Shown here piece by piece: positions 53,160 through 63,765 of a DNA stretch of 64,000 bases. The notes under the pieces were generated by a model that was given only the letters and a program-made list of their open reading frames with translations, ran no database searches and was not told where the DNA came from. Location: the NCBI GenBank assembly GCA_030386875.1, contig CM059568.1, positions 26,468,120 through 26,532,119 of the forward strand. The letters are read 5' to 3'. Every line of letters begins with the position of its first letter. The stretch's first letter is position 1. This DNA comes from Morinoia aosen. Lineage: Eukaryota > Arthropoda > Malacostraca > Amphipoda > Talitridae. Position numbers and translations under genes: made by a program.

Positions 53160-54534
53160 AATGTTACAATAAGACTTGGTTTTGGAAAAATATAGCTTCA
53201 TTTCTTTTCGTTGCTCGTTATTTATTTCTTTGTAATGAACAGCATTGGTGCACGATTGTATACATGTTCGTATTGCTCTTCCTTAAGAATTGTGTTTTAA
53301 ATTTCTCTTAATTTGTCAGCTAATTCCGTAATTCCTTTTCGCTTTACTTCCGTTCCGCCGTATTGTATGGAATTGAGCGGAGTGATATTCATGTTACAAA
53401 GTATCTGCGGTCGTGTAAAAGCCTGCAAATTTGTTGCATATGATGCTGAATGGTGTCAATGATAAGATTGTCACGCATGGATGAAAGGAGGAAACTCAAT
53501 CAGAATTAAATACAAGTATGTAAATTTGCTTAGAGAAAGGACGGAATAATTTACCGCACACTTGTGGTATTTCTAATAATTTTAGAAGTCTGATTGACTA
53601 AGAAAGAAACAAGCAGGTTAACATTGAAATTATTGCTGGTGTTATTATTAGTTCTTTCTATTATCGGCAGTTCATTTATTCTTAATCTATTCGCTGACTT
53701 ACTACAATTCTCGTGCAATGTCTGTGTTTGAACAAATAGTAATTTTATATTAGTGATCATAATATATATTTTTGATTCATTATTTACGATCTGCTGAACA
53801 TATTATCGTTGTATATGTTGCCCCAGAAGTAACCGATCCTTTTAATTTGCCGATAAAAAAATACTACGAATGCTAGGATTTTGAAACTAATTTTCTTCTA
53901 AGGATAAACAACATATGGTTTATGAAAGCTACTTTTTGAAAACAGGACTCTTTAAGTGATAGCCATGGCCGTTTTTACAATTTGAACTTTATTCTTTATC
54001 GTTTCAATAACGCTCCATCGCACATTACACGAGAGTTAAGCTATTTCATGAAAAGTTCATTTAGTTAGTGTACATTTGTTGATTTTGTTACATAACTCGT
54101 GACGAGTCCCACAAGAAAACCTCGCTTAGGGAACAAATTTGGAGAACGAGGGGTCAAGTGAATCATGATAAATTGTGGGTTTGAAACCGAAGCAAAGCGA
54201 GAGTAGCTTTTTAGTTGCTGAGTTAATTAAGTGCCACGTTATATGTAAGCATGAACATATTTTTTAGTCGAATGAATAAGTATTAACATCATAGTGTTCA
54301 TAGCTCTACTTTCATCAACCAATTAAAAGGTCAATTAATTATGGGCTGCCCTCATATTACTTTCTCTCGCTATGGACAATGTTTCATTTAATTTTCTGGT
54401 GTCAATTTTCGTCACAGAATCCCCATTAGCTCTCATCGATAACCGACGCCTTTATTTCCTGGTGTAAGTAGCCAACTATTGAATCTGTAGGAATTAGCTC
54501 TGACATAGGGATAGATGTAAATATATGTTTGATT
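53160..54534. other. 3' region of P-like transposon, unassigned
   Basis: AT-rich; no gene. Poly(A)-type AATAAA signals are common in such sequence and none can be singled out. Confidence 0.45.
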
Positions 54535-54790
54535 TTGTTACGGACCATCTTGTTTTGGTTCACTGGTGTCTTTTTTCAGCATCTATTACTTTCTTTGTCC
54601 ACTTTTATCATATTTCAATAACATTCTTCAATCTTGCTGTTTCTGTGCGTGATGTGTGTGGACGTATCTCGTCCTTTGATTCCCCATTCCCTTAATTGCA
54701 CACTAAATGGCTTCTTCTGCTGTCCTTTCTTGGGACCACCTTTCACGGGGTATGAGAGGCTTAAACTAACTCAGTATTTAATCGTCGTGG
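54535..54790 (+). repeat. Dispersed repeat family R, copy 5
   Basis: GGACCATCTTGTTTTGGTTC, TTTTTTCAGCATCTATTACT, CACACTAAATGGCTTC and GGTATGAGAGGCTTAAAC follow the reference order. It lies inside the P-like transposon 3' region. Confidence 0.6.
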
Positions 54791-55168
54791 TGTAATATAT
54801 TACGCACTCTTCAAAGATGCGTATTACATGAGAATTATGTTGACTACTCATGTTACATGGAGATGTTTGTTTACTTTTGTCTAGTTTTACTATTTGTTTT
54901 CGATGAGTTGCGGAACGTAGCTTGTTATAGGAAATAATAAGTACTTACTGTTGAGTACTTTCTTTTAGGAGCAATCAACTAAGTTGAACTGGTGTTCTTC
55001 TATTGGAGAAAGAATAGTATTTATTAGTAAACTAAGCTTGAATTATGTCCGTGTATTTAGTTTCATGATAAAGCGTTACTGCCATCCATTAGTAGAAAAT
55101 ATAGAGTGCACTTTTACCATCCTAAATGTAAATATTTCATGTAATCTGCGTCGGAATTTTGTTACCGA
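54791..55168. other. Unassigned
   Basis: No supportable feature; one short plus frame crosses into the foldback element. Confidence 0.35.
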
Positions 55169-55177
55169 AAATATGTG

Positions 55178-56342
55178 ACCGGCAGGCCGCAGCCGAGACG
55201 GTTCAAGAAACGGTTTGCGAAAAGTACAGAAATTTCTTGAGAATTTCTTGAGTCCTACTTTAAACTTTAGTCCACCACTCGTAACTTTTGAAAGAATGCA
55301 CCTATTGACTTCAAATTACTCTCAAACGAAAGAGCAAAACATTTTCTACAACTGTGTGATAAACACATCCAAAACATTTTTCTGAAAACTACAGAAATTC
55401 TTCGATGAACCTGTACGACTCACGCGCCGTCGAAAGACCTAAGTCCACTACTCGTAACTTTTGAAAGAATGCACCTATTGACTTCAAATTACTCTCAAAC
55501 GAAAGAGCAAAACATTTTCTACAACTGTGTGATAAACACATCCAAAACATTTTTCTGAAAACTACAGAAATTCTTCGATGAACCTGTACGACTCACGCGC
55601 CGTCGAAAGACCTAAGTCCACTGCTCGTAACTTTTGAAAGAATGCACCTATTGACTTCAAAATACTCTCAAACGAAAAAGCAAAACATTTTCTACAACTG
55701 TGCATTCTTTTAAAAGTTACGAGAAGTGGACTTAGGTCTTTCGACAACGCGTGAGTCGTACAGGTTCATCGAAGAATTTCTGTAGTTTTCAGAAAAATTT
55801 TTTGGATATGTTTATCACACAGTTGTAGAAAATGTTTTCCTCTTTCGTTTGAGAGTAATTTGAAGTCAATAGGTGCGTTCTTTCAAAAGTTACGAGTAGT
55901 GGACTTAGGTCTTTTGACGGCGCGTGAGTCATACAGGTTCATCGAAGAATTTCTGTAGTTTTCAGAAAAAATTTTTGGATGTGTTTATCACACAGTTGTA
56001 TAAAATGTTTTGCTCTTTCGTTTGAGAGTAATTTGAAGTCAATAGGTGCGTTCTTTCAAAAGTTACGAGTAGTGGACTTAGGTCTTTCGACGGCGCGTGA
56101 GTCGTACAGGTTTATCGAAGAACTTCTGTAGTTTTCACAAAAAATTTTTGAATGTGTTTATCACACAGTTGTAGAAAATGTTCTGTTCTTTCGTTTGAAA
56201 GTAATTTGAAGTCAATAGGTGCATTCTTTCAAAATTTACGAGTGGTGGACTAAAGTTTAAAGTACGACTCAAGAAATTCTCAAGAAATTTCTGTACTTTT
56301 CGCAAACCGTTTTTTGAACCGTCTCTGCTGCGGCCTGCCGGT
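55178..56342. mobile_element. Mutator-like foldback element with 9-bp target duplication (1,165 bp)
   Basis: Ends ACCGGCAGGCCGCAGCCGAG and inverse CTGCTGCGGCCTGCCGGT, flanked by a perfect 9-bp AAATATGTG duplication (55169-55177 and 56343-56351). The left arm holds successive 173-bp units starting AGTCCACYACTCGTAAC (55269, 55442, 55615 partial). The right arm holds inverted units of the same sequence (55700-56250), so the element is a near-complete hairpin with multimeric arms. A 9-bp duplication with long inverted arms is characteristic of Mutator-like elements. No coding capacity. Confidence 0.88.
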
Positions 56343-56351
56343 AAATATGTG

Positions 56352-56849
56352 TCATGTCGATGACCCTAACTCACCAGTCTCTAATTCACCAAAGCTCGTG
56401 TTGACGAATATTGTTGGTTTGGAATCATGGACATTAATTCACGAATTTGTGGATCAAAACATTGAAATACTATACCCTCAAACAACACGTAAATGATAGC
56501 TTTTGTAAATTATGCAGGTACGGGTGTAAAAATGTCTTTTTGAATGCTCGTTAAAATATGATCCAGAGCAAACTAACTTATTACGATGAAGTATTCATTG
56601 AATAAATAATACAGCCCCAGCGTTTTAGTTTTACTTACATTTCTATTCCAATCGTATTTGACTAGGTAAAAGTTATGAGCAAACAAAGAACAGCTGGGAA
56701 CGCCAGAAGCAACGCAGTCGAGGTATTGTACGTCTGGCAGAAAGTGTACACGAAATAGACCAATCAGCGGCCGGCTATTGTGACGTCACGCTTAGCCAAA
56801 GCATGACGTCACACGCTGCCAAAAGCGGTCGTGTCAACCCCGCTATTTG
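56352..56849. other. Right inner flank of P-like transposon with paired CREs
   Basis: TGACGTCA at 56781-56788 and 56804-56811 mirrors the pair next to the left end. The phrase CGGCTATTGTGACGTCA is shared with 39237-39254. Otherwise unassigned. Confidence 0.55.
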
Positions 56850-56892
56850 AAACTACTTCTCTTCTCGGTACTGCGGTCTGGGCCGTCTGGCC
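56850..56892. repeat. P-like transposon right inverted end
   Basis: Inverse of 39188-39225 as described there; followed outward by a second GGCCGTCTGGGCC at 56928-56940. Confidence 0.7.
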
Positions 56893-57025
56893 CAGGGTGG
56901 GAATTAGACATCTTGACCGCTTAGGCCGTCTGGGCCGTCACGGACCAGGACGACAGTTAATCGCTTCATTGCCACATACCATTATACCTCCCCTGTGTAC
57001 GCTAACTGGTTGTTTGGGAGCAGCT

Positions 57026-57370
57026 TTAATAAATGCCGTCGGCGAAAAAAAAATCCTCCGACCGGACATGCTCGGTCAGCAACTCTACTTGCTTATTTAA
57101 GTTATACGCTACAACTTCCAAGCCGATGATAGCGATAGTAACTATCATCAAAATTACATCCGTCACTCGGTCCGGCATGAAACCGAGGGCGTTCGAAGCC
57201 ACCCAGTCTTGGGTCAACTTCCTTCGCAACTCAACCAGGGCTGCTGTGAGCGTCGTCTTACGCTCACTGACGACACGGTGTTGCCCGTCGTAGAAGCCCA
57301 CCAACGTAATCCTAGTAATCACGTTACCAGGGCGTGTTTTAGTTGAGCCTTGAAGAACAACAGGGAACAA
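57026..57370 (-). CDS. Unknown ORF with a membrane segment (114 aa)
   Basis: Minus-strand frame from ATG 57370, preceded on that strand by a possible acceptor (TCAATTGCAG, about 57405). It encodes a basic region (TRPGNVITRITLVGFYDG, LVELRRKLTQDWVASNAL), a strong hydrophobic span DVILMIVTIAIIGLEVVAY and a short tail ending EDFFFADGIY. It lies downstream, on the same strand, of the Gypsy integrase remnant at 58.3-59.3 kb, where some insect Gypsy elements carry an envelope-like gene. A membrane-anchored C-terminal piece would fit, but I see no envelope motif, so the function stays open. Confidence 0.35.
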   Translation of the reverse strand: MFPVVLQGSTKTRPGNVITRITLVGFYDGQHRVVSERKTTLTAALVELRRKLTQDWVASNALGFMPDRVTDVILMIVTIAIIGLEVVAYNLNKQVELLTEHVRSEDFFFADGIY

Positions 57371-58329
57371 CTCGTGTCTGCTTACGCACCCAAGCCGACC
57401 TGCAATTGAGACATTACAAAGAACTGATTAGCACGGCCAGAATTAAAATACTAATGTATAACTAAATGCTTGCATGAAAACTCAAGCAAAAATAAAACGC
57501 TTTCGTTAGGTTAACCAAATGCCGAATTCCATTTTCAGCAATAAAGTATAAGTACCTTTCGAATCAATATTTTCTATTTCCGAATAAAAGTTCCGGTCTC
57601 GTAGTTCCGGCTCAGAAAATTTCCAGAATTCTTGAGCGCTGATTCAATAACAAGCAACTAACTCCTGACGATCCATTTAAGTTAATTTTTAATTTTGCTT
57701 AGGTCTCGAAACTTATTGTCTTCTGAGCCGAAAGGCAGCATCAGCAATTTCAGTTTGCAAGTGTGGAATCCACACACCAATAAAACTGTTAATTCAGCGA
57801 AAATATTTGAGCAAACGTTAGCGTCGTCTGACATGAGCCAAGGGAACAAAAAAAAACACAAAAATGGGCAAGCCCGATATTTCTGCCATCGACAGAACGC
57901 GTGGCCCCTCAGACCGCAACAATTCTTGTTAATTCACTTAAACTATTGTTGAAACTCGAGACTTAAATTACAAAAACTTAAAACTTAACACCATCACGCG
58001 TTCGATATCACGGTGGTTATTAGACAGGGTAACGTGATTCAAAAATATATTACAAATTTTATAGCGAATAAATTGATATGTGCGCATATGTTGTGCTATA
58101 AATCAATGAAAACTACAAGCACAAGCGTATACGAGGTTATTTTGAGGCACAAGTAAGTAATAAAATGAAGATACGTAATACATAATCAATACATTACACT
58201 AATAGAAGTAATCTGGTCATACTTATCAGTCAAGTCGTAACACGTCGTAAGGCGTAAAGTAAGCGTTATAAGTTGTAAACGTTTTGTCATGTCGTTTTAC
58301 GCAGACGCAGCACATGATTCTTATTACTC
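57371..58329. other. Unassigned between ORF and integrase remnant
   Basis: No recognisable domain in any frame by eye; could hold decayed 3' parts of the Gypsy remnant. Confidence 0.35.
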
Positions 58330-59290
58330 TTATTAATTTTGTCTCTTATTTTAATTTCAACGAAATTTCCTTTAATCCTAGTAATAATTCCGGGGCCCAA
58401 CAATGAAAGATCGAATTTATTTGCTTTTTGATGAATTTTCAGCATCACACGGTTTCCTAGAACGAAATTTTTATCCTTACGTCTCTAGTTATGATACATT
58501 GTGAGCTCAGCTGAGTTATTTATAATTAGTGTCCTAACGTTTTCGACAATCCTAGCTTCTTCCTAAGCGCGAAATTTTAGTAGATCTACGTCGGAGTCGT
58601 ACCTGTGTGAAACGTCGAAATTCTCAGCCTTAAAATAGGGGCACATATCTCTGCCAAAAGCAATGTAATTAGGAGTATCTCCTAGCGTAGAATTTAAAGA
58701 ATTGTTAATGGCGTTCTCCACCATTTCTAAACACTGATCCCATTCCGTGTGAGTCAGGGAATTTACGTACAATTTCAGGAGTTTCATATTTTCTTGTTAT
58801 TGCATTCAACAAAAGCATTTGAATGTGGACTCCACGGCTGTACTTCTTTCTCTGCAATTGCGTGAATCTAAGCAAATTGTTTTACTGCCACTGATTTAAA
58901 CTCGAGATCTTGGTCACTGAGTAATATTTTTGGGTAGGCAAATGTCGCGAAACAATTCCCTAAGCATGATATGACCGTATCTGTTCTCCGGCTAGAAGTA
59001 GAATACAATTTATAGAAGCGCGAGAACAAGTCAATCACTACGAGTTTGTATTTGTTCTGATTATCAGTAATGGAGTGGACCCAAGTAGTCTGTCGATACT
59101 ACCTCAAAAGGCTCTTTCGCTATTGGTGCAGTTAAAATCTTAATAGGTAAGGACGGATGGGTTTGTAAAAGTTTAAAACCTCGCATCGCTCTACAAACTT
59201 CCGAATGATAGTCCTTTCTAATGCGTGGTACTATTTTAACTTGAATTTAAATAAAGTGTGCAATGCATCCCTATGATACGTAGAATGTGT
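58330..59290 (-). pseudogene. Gypsy element C, integrase remnant
   Basis: Minus strand from 59290: remnants of the zinc-binding region and of the KILTAPIAKEPFE-like entry to the catalytic core (plus-sense inverse at 59105-59155). Next is a decayed D-Y-L-G block, then SSHTEWDQCLEMVENAINNS in the 58787-58563 frame with TLGDTPNYIAFGRDMCPYF. Finally FVLGNRVMLKIHQKANKFD and GPGIITRIKGNFVEIKIRDK give the C-terminal GPY/F module. It aligns block by block with the Gypsy A integrase but is distinct. Many stops; inactive. Confidence 0.8.
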
Positions 59291-59344
59291 ACTGGGATTT
59301 TCTAAGAAACCGAAGTGAATGAAACAATAATCAATACTTTTCCT

Positions 59345-59495
59345 GTTTAATGAACTTCTTTCTTGGCTCACTGTTTATATGCGCCTTGTGCAATATGCAT
59401 AAATTCCGCGTTCCATCAACTCCATACTAAATGGTGCCTTCATCCTTCCTTTCTTTGAACATTTTTGTCGTGGTAAAGGGAGGCTAAAACGTTCT
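59345..59495 (+). repeat. Dispersed repeat family R, copy 6 (3' half)
   Basis: CAACTCCATACTAAATGGTG, then TCGTGGTAAAGGGAGGCTAA, matching the last 150 bp of the reference copy. Confidence 0.6.
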
Positions 59496-59849
59496 TGTAT
59501 AATAATAACAAAAATAATAGTAATGCTTCTTTAGGATAAACTGAGCTCGCGTATCGTAGATACTTGCGAATCAGACTTCTGTCACGACTTCCAAATTTTC
59601 GTTAGCTTGTTTGCTCTTTGCTTTTTCACCGGACTTATTGAGGAAATTTAACTTTCACTCATCCCCTTTTGCCGGACTCAGCAATTGGAACTTCGCCCAA
59701 GCTGGGACCAAAATCAACGATCAGCTAACCCCAGGTCTAACGTAATGGCGTGTAAAACATGATCTAAGGGAGTTGTATAGATACTCAAGAAGTCCCCAAC
59801 ATCGTCATTTCCGGGGAATCGTCTTCCGTCGATAGTCGAGGTTCTCCAG
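59496..59849. other. Unassigned
   Basis: No feature recognised between the R copy and the transposase-like gene. Confidence 0.35.
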
Positions 59850-60640
59850 GTGTTTTTGTTCCATCACAAGATCAAGAAGGAGATTCTTTTTGTTTCAGCA
59901 GCTTCTACAGCGGAGGAGGTCATGGAAGTGTGGCGACGTGCGAACATTCCGACGTCGGATATGTCGTGGGTGAAGAAGATCCTCAAACTGTACAAGAAGA
60001 ACGGCACCTTGGCAAAATCCAAGTCACGAAAAACAGAAAAGAAAGAAATGAAGAGATGCGTCTTCAGAGACAGCCTCGAAGATATGTTCGACATCGCGCA
60101 TTCTAAGGCAATAGAAGCGAAGATCCTCGAGGAAGACAAGGCATTCTTGGAGGCTCAGAGGGAGGACCGGTAGAGCTGCTCCATGGCTGGCGTGGACGAG
60201 AAGCTGAAACAAGCGACTGAGGAGAAGAGACGTAAAGAACAAAGAATGGAGGAGATGATGAAGTAGGACGCAGCTGCTTCGTCATCCACTCTTGGTCGAT
60301 AAGTGGCTTTAGAGTCTTCTACTTCATTCAAGAAAGGGAGGAAGATTTCAAATCTCTGACACCAGCTACATATCAACGCCGTCGACTTCCCCAGGGAAAC
60401 AAGCTCACCAAAGAGCTGACCCTTGCTTGGGAACATGATAATCTGTCTGCCCGTGCTGCAACATCCTCCTACGCCGCTGCTGCAATGAGCCTCGGCCATG
60501 AGATCGAACGTTTCACGGTGTCTCGTTCGTCAATCCACCGGGTCAGAGTCAAGAACCGCGAAGAGACTGCCCTGTCTCTCTCCTTCAAGCCTGAAATCCC
60601 TTTGGTGCTGCTTTGGGACGGTGTACAAAAAGACTGATGA
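59850..60640 (+). pseudogene. Uncharacterised transposase-like family, N-terminal part
   Basis: Frame 59850-60173 encodes STAEEVMEVWRRANIPT, a basic region, then DSLEDMFDIAHSKAIEAKIL and EEDKAFLEAQREDR. After a stop it continues SMAGVDEKLKQATEEKRRKE. After further breaks come AASAMSLGHEIERFTVSRSS and RPEIPLVLLWDGV-like codons ending near 60630. From memory, this order (basic coiled region, FDIAHADA, EDxAFLxxQRE, SLGHD, SRSSIxRxR, L-x-W-D-G) is that of a large, poorly characterised arthropod and cnidarian protein family with the look of a transposase. No database was consulted. At least five frame changes or stops in 790 bp: a dead copy. Confidence 0.6.
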
Positions 60641-61870
60641 TGGAGTTAAAGAAAGTACGGATTGAGAATTTTAATTGAATTCAACGGAAGATTAGTAAAA
60701 ACAGTAAACAACAGAGTCTAACGAATCAATGGGCGAGGAATTGCATTGAACGGGCCCGAGTGCAAAACACGCAGCTCTTGCCCCACGCCAGCGCCCACCG
60801 CTTGACCCGAAAGACCTAGACCCAACGGCCTGTAGGGAAAAATAAAGACTTGAGCCTATAAAGACACGAAATAACCCCGAAACAACTTCAACAACTATCG
60901 AGGCAGCTGATAAGATATCGGCTGCGGAAAAGCGTTCCAAGTCTAGTTATAAGTTATAAGTTATACCTTTTAAGGTTTCAAGTTATAAGTTATACGTTTT
61001 AAGGTTTCAAGTTATAAGTTATTCGTTTCAAGTTTTATAGTGATAAGTTATAAGGTTTGAAGGTTAATAGTTATAAGTTATATTCGAAAGAGTGTGTGGT
61101 GTTGCACCCTAATTGACCAGAGCACGAAATTGATACGTTGACAGCAAATCACAATGGCCAACCAACCCACGTACCCCTCAGTGCTATCCAGTGCTTCGAC
61201 GTAAGACGGAGAGGAGTAAAACGGCCCCCGGTGAGTTAGGCACCCATTGTCAGGTCACGCGACAGCGAGCGAAAAGGCGAAGAGGCGAACAGCCGAGCAG
61301 CTGACCGCTCGGCAGCTTGATGCCGCATCAGGAACAGAAAGTCCAGCTAGACCGATTGCTGTCCCAGGCGCACGGAGTCAGTGTGAGACAAGCAGGCATT
61401 GAGCACGGTTATGGTCTCGCTGACGCGCTCTGCGATGAGCCGAGCGTAGCTGCTTCACACAGCACATTGTCGTCTGACATTCTCCTCCTCTAAAAGCTTA
61501 TCGGTAACTGACTGCGGCTGCACTGCGCGCTCATCCACAAGCCCGTTTGTACAGCAAGGTTGTTCTGTGACACCACTACAGTGACGAATCGCATTGACGT
61601 AATGCAAGGTGTGTACTAGGCTTTACGGAGCGACCGATTTGCTCTGCACTTCACCTCTATCTTCCGGCGCCAAACTTCATCAGTACCAACAGGCACTCTT
61701 TCGGTCAACCAAAAGCTCCGCACCATACGCAGGCCTCGACGACATCAACGCCAGGGTTGAAGTGGCGGCTGATCCAGTGGCACTGTGCGAGGCGAAATCT
61801 GGGGCGAGACTGAAGAGGGTTGCATGACGGGTGATTTAAGTAGACACGCTTTCTATGTCGAAGTCACCGG
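60641..61870. other. Probable insertion or non-coding block splitting the transposase-like gene
   Basis: The protein-like reading is lost from about 60640 and resumes at about 61960. In between are a GC-richer stretch, a minisatellite (60955-61080), and 61120-61600 with no recognised coding. A TATA-like CCTATAAAGACAC near 60857 is present. I could not find matching ends, so whether this is one inserted element or decayed intron is open. Confidence 0.4.
60955..61080. repeat. About 31-bp minisatellite related to 34690-35095
   Basis: Four units of GTTATAAGTTATACSTTTTA + AGGTTTCAA, degenerating to the right. Shares TTATA-GTTATAC and AAGGTTTCAA with the larger array at 34.7-35.1 kb. Confidence 0.8.
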
Positions 61871-63275
61871 ACCAGAACAATTCACTGACAACGCACAAAT
61901 CTCGACTTGTCAACTTTAATGAAAGAAGTCATTCCTTTGAGTGGTAACCTTATCAACACGGTGACCTATCTCGATTTCCGCACAGATTGCAAGTTGTTAC
62001 CCAGTCTAGCGGACGGAAGTTCATTGGAGGAGAGGGCGGCCGTCTTGGCGTCCGGGGAGGATACGGAAGAACGTCTGGGTGTTTCTGTGTCTTCTAACGG
62101 AACAGGACGAACTGTAGCGGAAACAATCTTGAAGCTGGTGGAGGAAGGCAGCTTGGAGGGCAACATCATTGGAATGTCATTCGACGCGACAGCAGCCAAC
62201 ACGGCGATGGTTCAAGGAGCATGTATCAGGATTGAACGTGCACTGGAGAGGCCCCTGGTGTGGTTTTCATGCCGCCACCACATCTTGGAAGTTGTTCTGA
62301 AGCATGTCTTTGAGGCTTGCATGGGTCCATTATCTGGTCCTTACATCTCCCTTTTCAAGAGGCTCCAGAATCGTTGGCCCTCTGTTGAGCAGAGCCGACC
62401 ATAGCCCCTGACATTGACTGCTCTGTCATCCGACGAAGAAGCTCACTGCCTTGAGATGCTTCGTCACTTGAAATATCATTTTGACTGTGGGAATCATCCA
62501 CGTGAAGACTACATAGAGATAATCTTGCTCAGCATGGCCTACCTCGGAGGAGGAGTTCCTACATCCTTCCGTGCTCCTGGTGCTTAAAACATGGCCAGAC
62601 GGATGGCCAAGGCATCTATGCCGTGAAGATCATGCTCTTCCATGACCAGCATTGAGCAATCGGGAGTTGTCGGAGATCCGTCGAGTGGCATTCTTTGTGA
62701 CCATGGTTTACTCGAAATACTGGAACGAGAGTAAAGAGGATCTGCGACGATGGGGTGGCGTCGGTTGTGGAACGTGCGATGCGGCGCCATCACTGGTACT
62801 TTTCTGAGGATTTGATTGGACTGGCCATCTTTGATGACCGCATCAGCCCGGAGCAGAAGGCGGCGATGGTAGAGGGGTTGAAGCGTCCTCCAACGACCAA
62901 GAATCCACGGCGCCCCGAGTGGAAGACACCAATCAATCTCAACAGGCCGTTTTCCGCCTTTCGCTCAGTGCGGTCGATGGAGCTCCTCAAAAGTGTCCTA
63001 GGAGGGAGGTATTCCAGGAGCTGACCTTCCTTGAGCTGAATCCTGAAACATGGAACACAGATTCGAGTCTCAAGTGCGCAAAGAAGCGAGTTGGCGTCTT
63101 GAAGGTCACGAACGACCCCGCAGATCAAGGAATAGCCCTCATTCGACGCTTCTTAGGCAGACGGACGAAGAAAGAAAGGCAAACCCAGTTCCTCTTGAAG
63201 CTTGCCCGCCTTCACACGAAGCCGTCCCGAAAAAAAGGAAGGCGAAACTCAAAGAGAATGTGCTGGAGTAAGAAG
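61871..63275 (+). pseudogene. Uncharacterised transposase-like family, core and C-terminal part
   Basis: 61907-62404: ERLGVSVSSNGTGRTVAETI, then IIGMSFDATAANTAMVQGAC, ERPLVWFSCRHHILEVVLKH, SGPYISLFKRLQNRWPSV. The Asp in SFDATAANT and the following C-R-H-H (C-x-x-H) look like the second catalytic acid and C/D-x-x-H signature of hAT-like RNase H-fold transposases. Then, in several frames: CLEMLRHLKYHFDCGNHPRE, YLGGGVPTSFRAPGA, HHWYFSEDLIGLAIFDDRIS (62755-63024), FLELNPETWNTDSS, GVLKVTNDPADQGIALIRRF, ERQTQFLLKLARLHTK, and a basic PKKRKAKLKE end at about 63271. At least four frame shifts or stops. Confidence 0.65.
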
Positions 63276-63286
63276 AGACGATCTTT

Positions 63287-63765
63287 GTTTTCTGCAGGAA
63301 ATCAGAAGTCGATGCATCAGTTACAATAATGCCAAAAATTTAGTTTTCCTGAGGCGTAATTGTTGATAAGGTAAAATATCTTGCCTTATGATGATTATTT
63401 TATCAATATGTTGAAAAGGGAAATTTGATGGAGTTTCTATTGTCTTTCCCCTCTGCAGGCACCATTTACACCTCTGCAGCAAGGCACCACTCACCCCTCT
63501 ACAGCAAGACACCACTCAAGCACAACTCACCCCACTACACAAAGGCACCACTCACCCCAAATACCTCTCACCCCTCTACAGCAAATACTACTGCAAATAC
63601 ACTTTGTTTTCTGCAGGAAATCAGAAGTCGATATATTAGTTACATTACTAATAAAAATTTAATTGTCCTGAGAAATAATTGTTGATAAGGTAAAATATCT
63701 TCCCCTATGATGATTACATTATCTATATATTGAATAGGGAAATTTGATGGAGTTTATATTTACTT
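63287..63765 (+). repeat. Direct duplication of a terminal-exon-like segment
   Basis: 63287-63450 and 63604-63765 are direct copies, 317 bp apart. Both start TTTGTTTTCTGCAGGAAATC + AGAAGTCGAT and run through TTGTTGATAAGGTAAAATAT to GAAATTTGATGGAGTTT. TTTTCTGCAG|GAAATCAG is a good splice acceptor. Between them (63465-63590) is a small C-rich minisatellite with units like CACCACTCACCCCTCTACAG. The first copy sits right after the transposase-like ORF, so it may be its 3' end duplicated in tandem. Confidence 0.75.

Larger units (their letters stand above)
39188..56892 (+). mobile_element. P-element-like (THAP) transposon, about 17.7 kb with nested insertions
   Basis: It is bounded by inverted end sequences: left 39188-39225 (GGCCGTCTGGGCCACAGTAC, then AGAAGAGAAGTAACTT) and right 56850-56892 (AACTACTTCTCTTCTCGGTA, then CTGCGGTCTGGGCCGTCTGG). 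Two TGACGTCA palindromes follow just inside each end. Inside, on plus: THAP exon, linker exons, catalytic exon and C-terminal exon, all with consensus splice sites. Younger insertions are a TTAA element (39566-40907), Gypsy B (44324-47363), a hAT derivative (47674-49398) and a Mutator-like foldback (55178-56342). Subtracting them leaves roughly 10.4 kb. The exact outer tips and the expected 8-bp target duplication could not be fixed. Confidence 0.75.
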
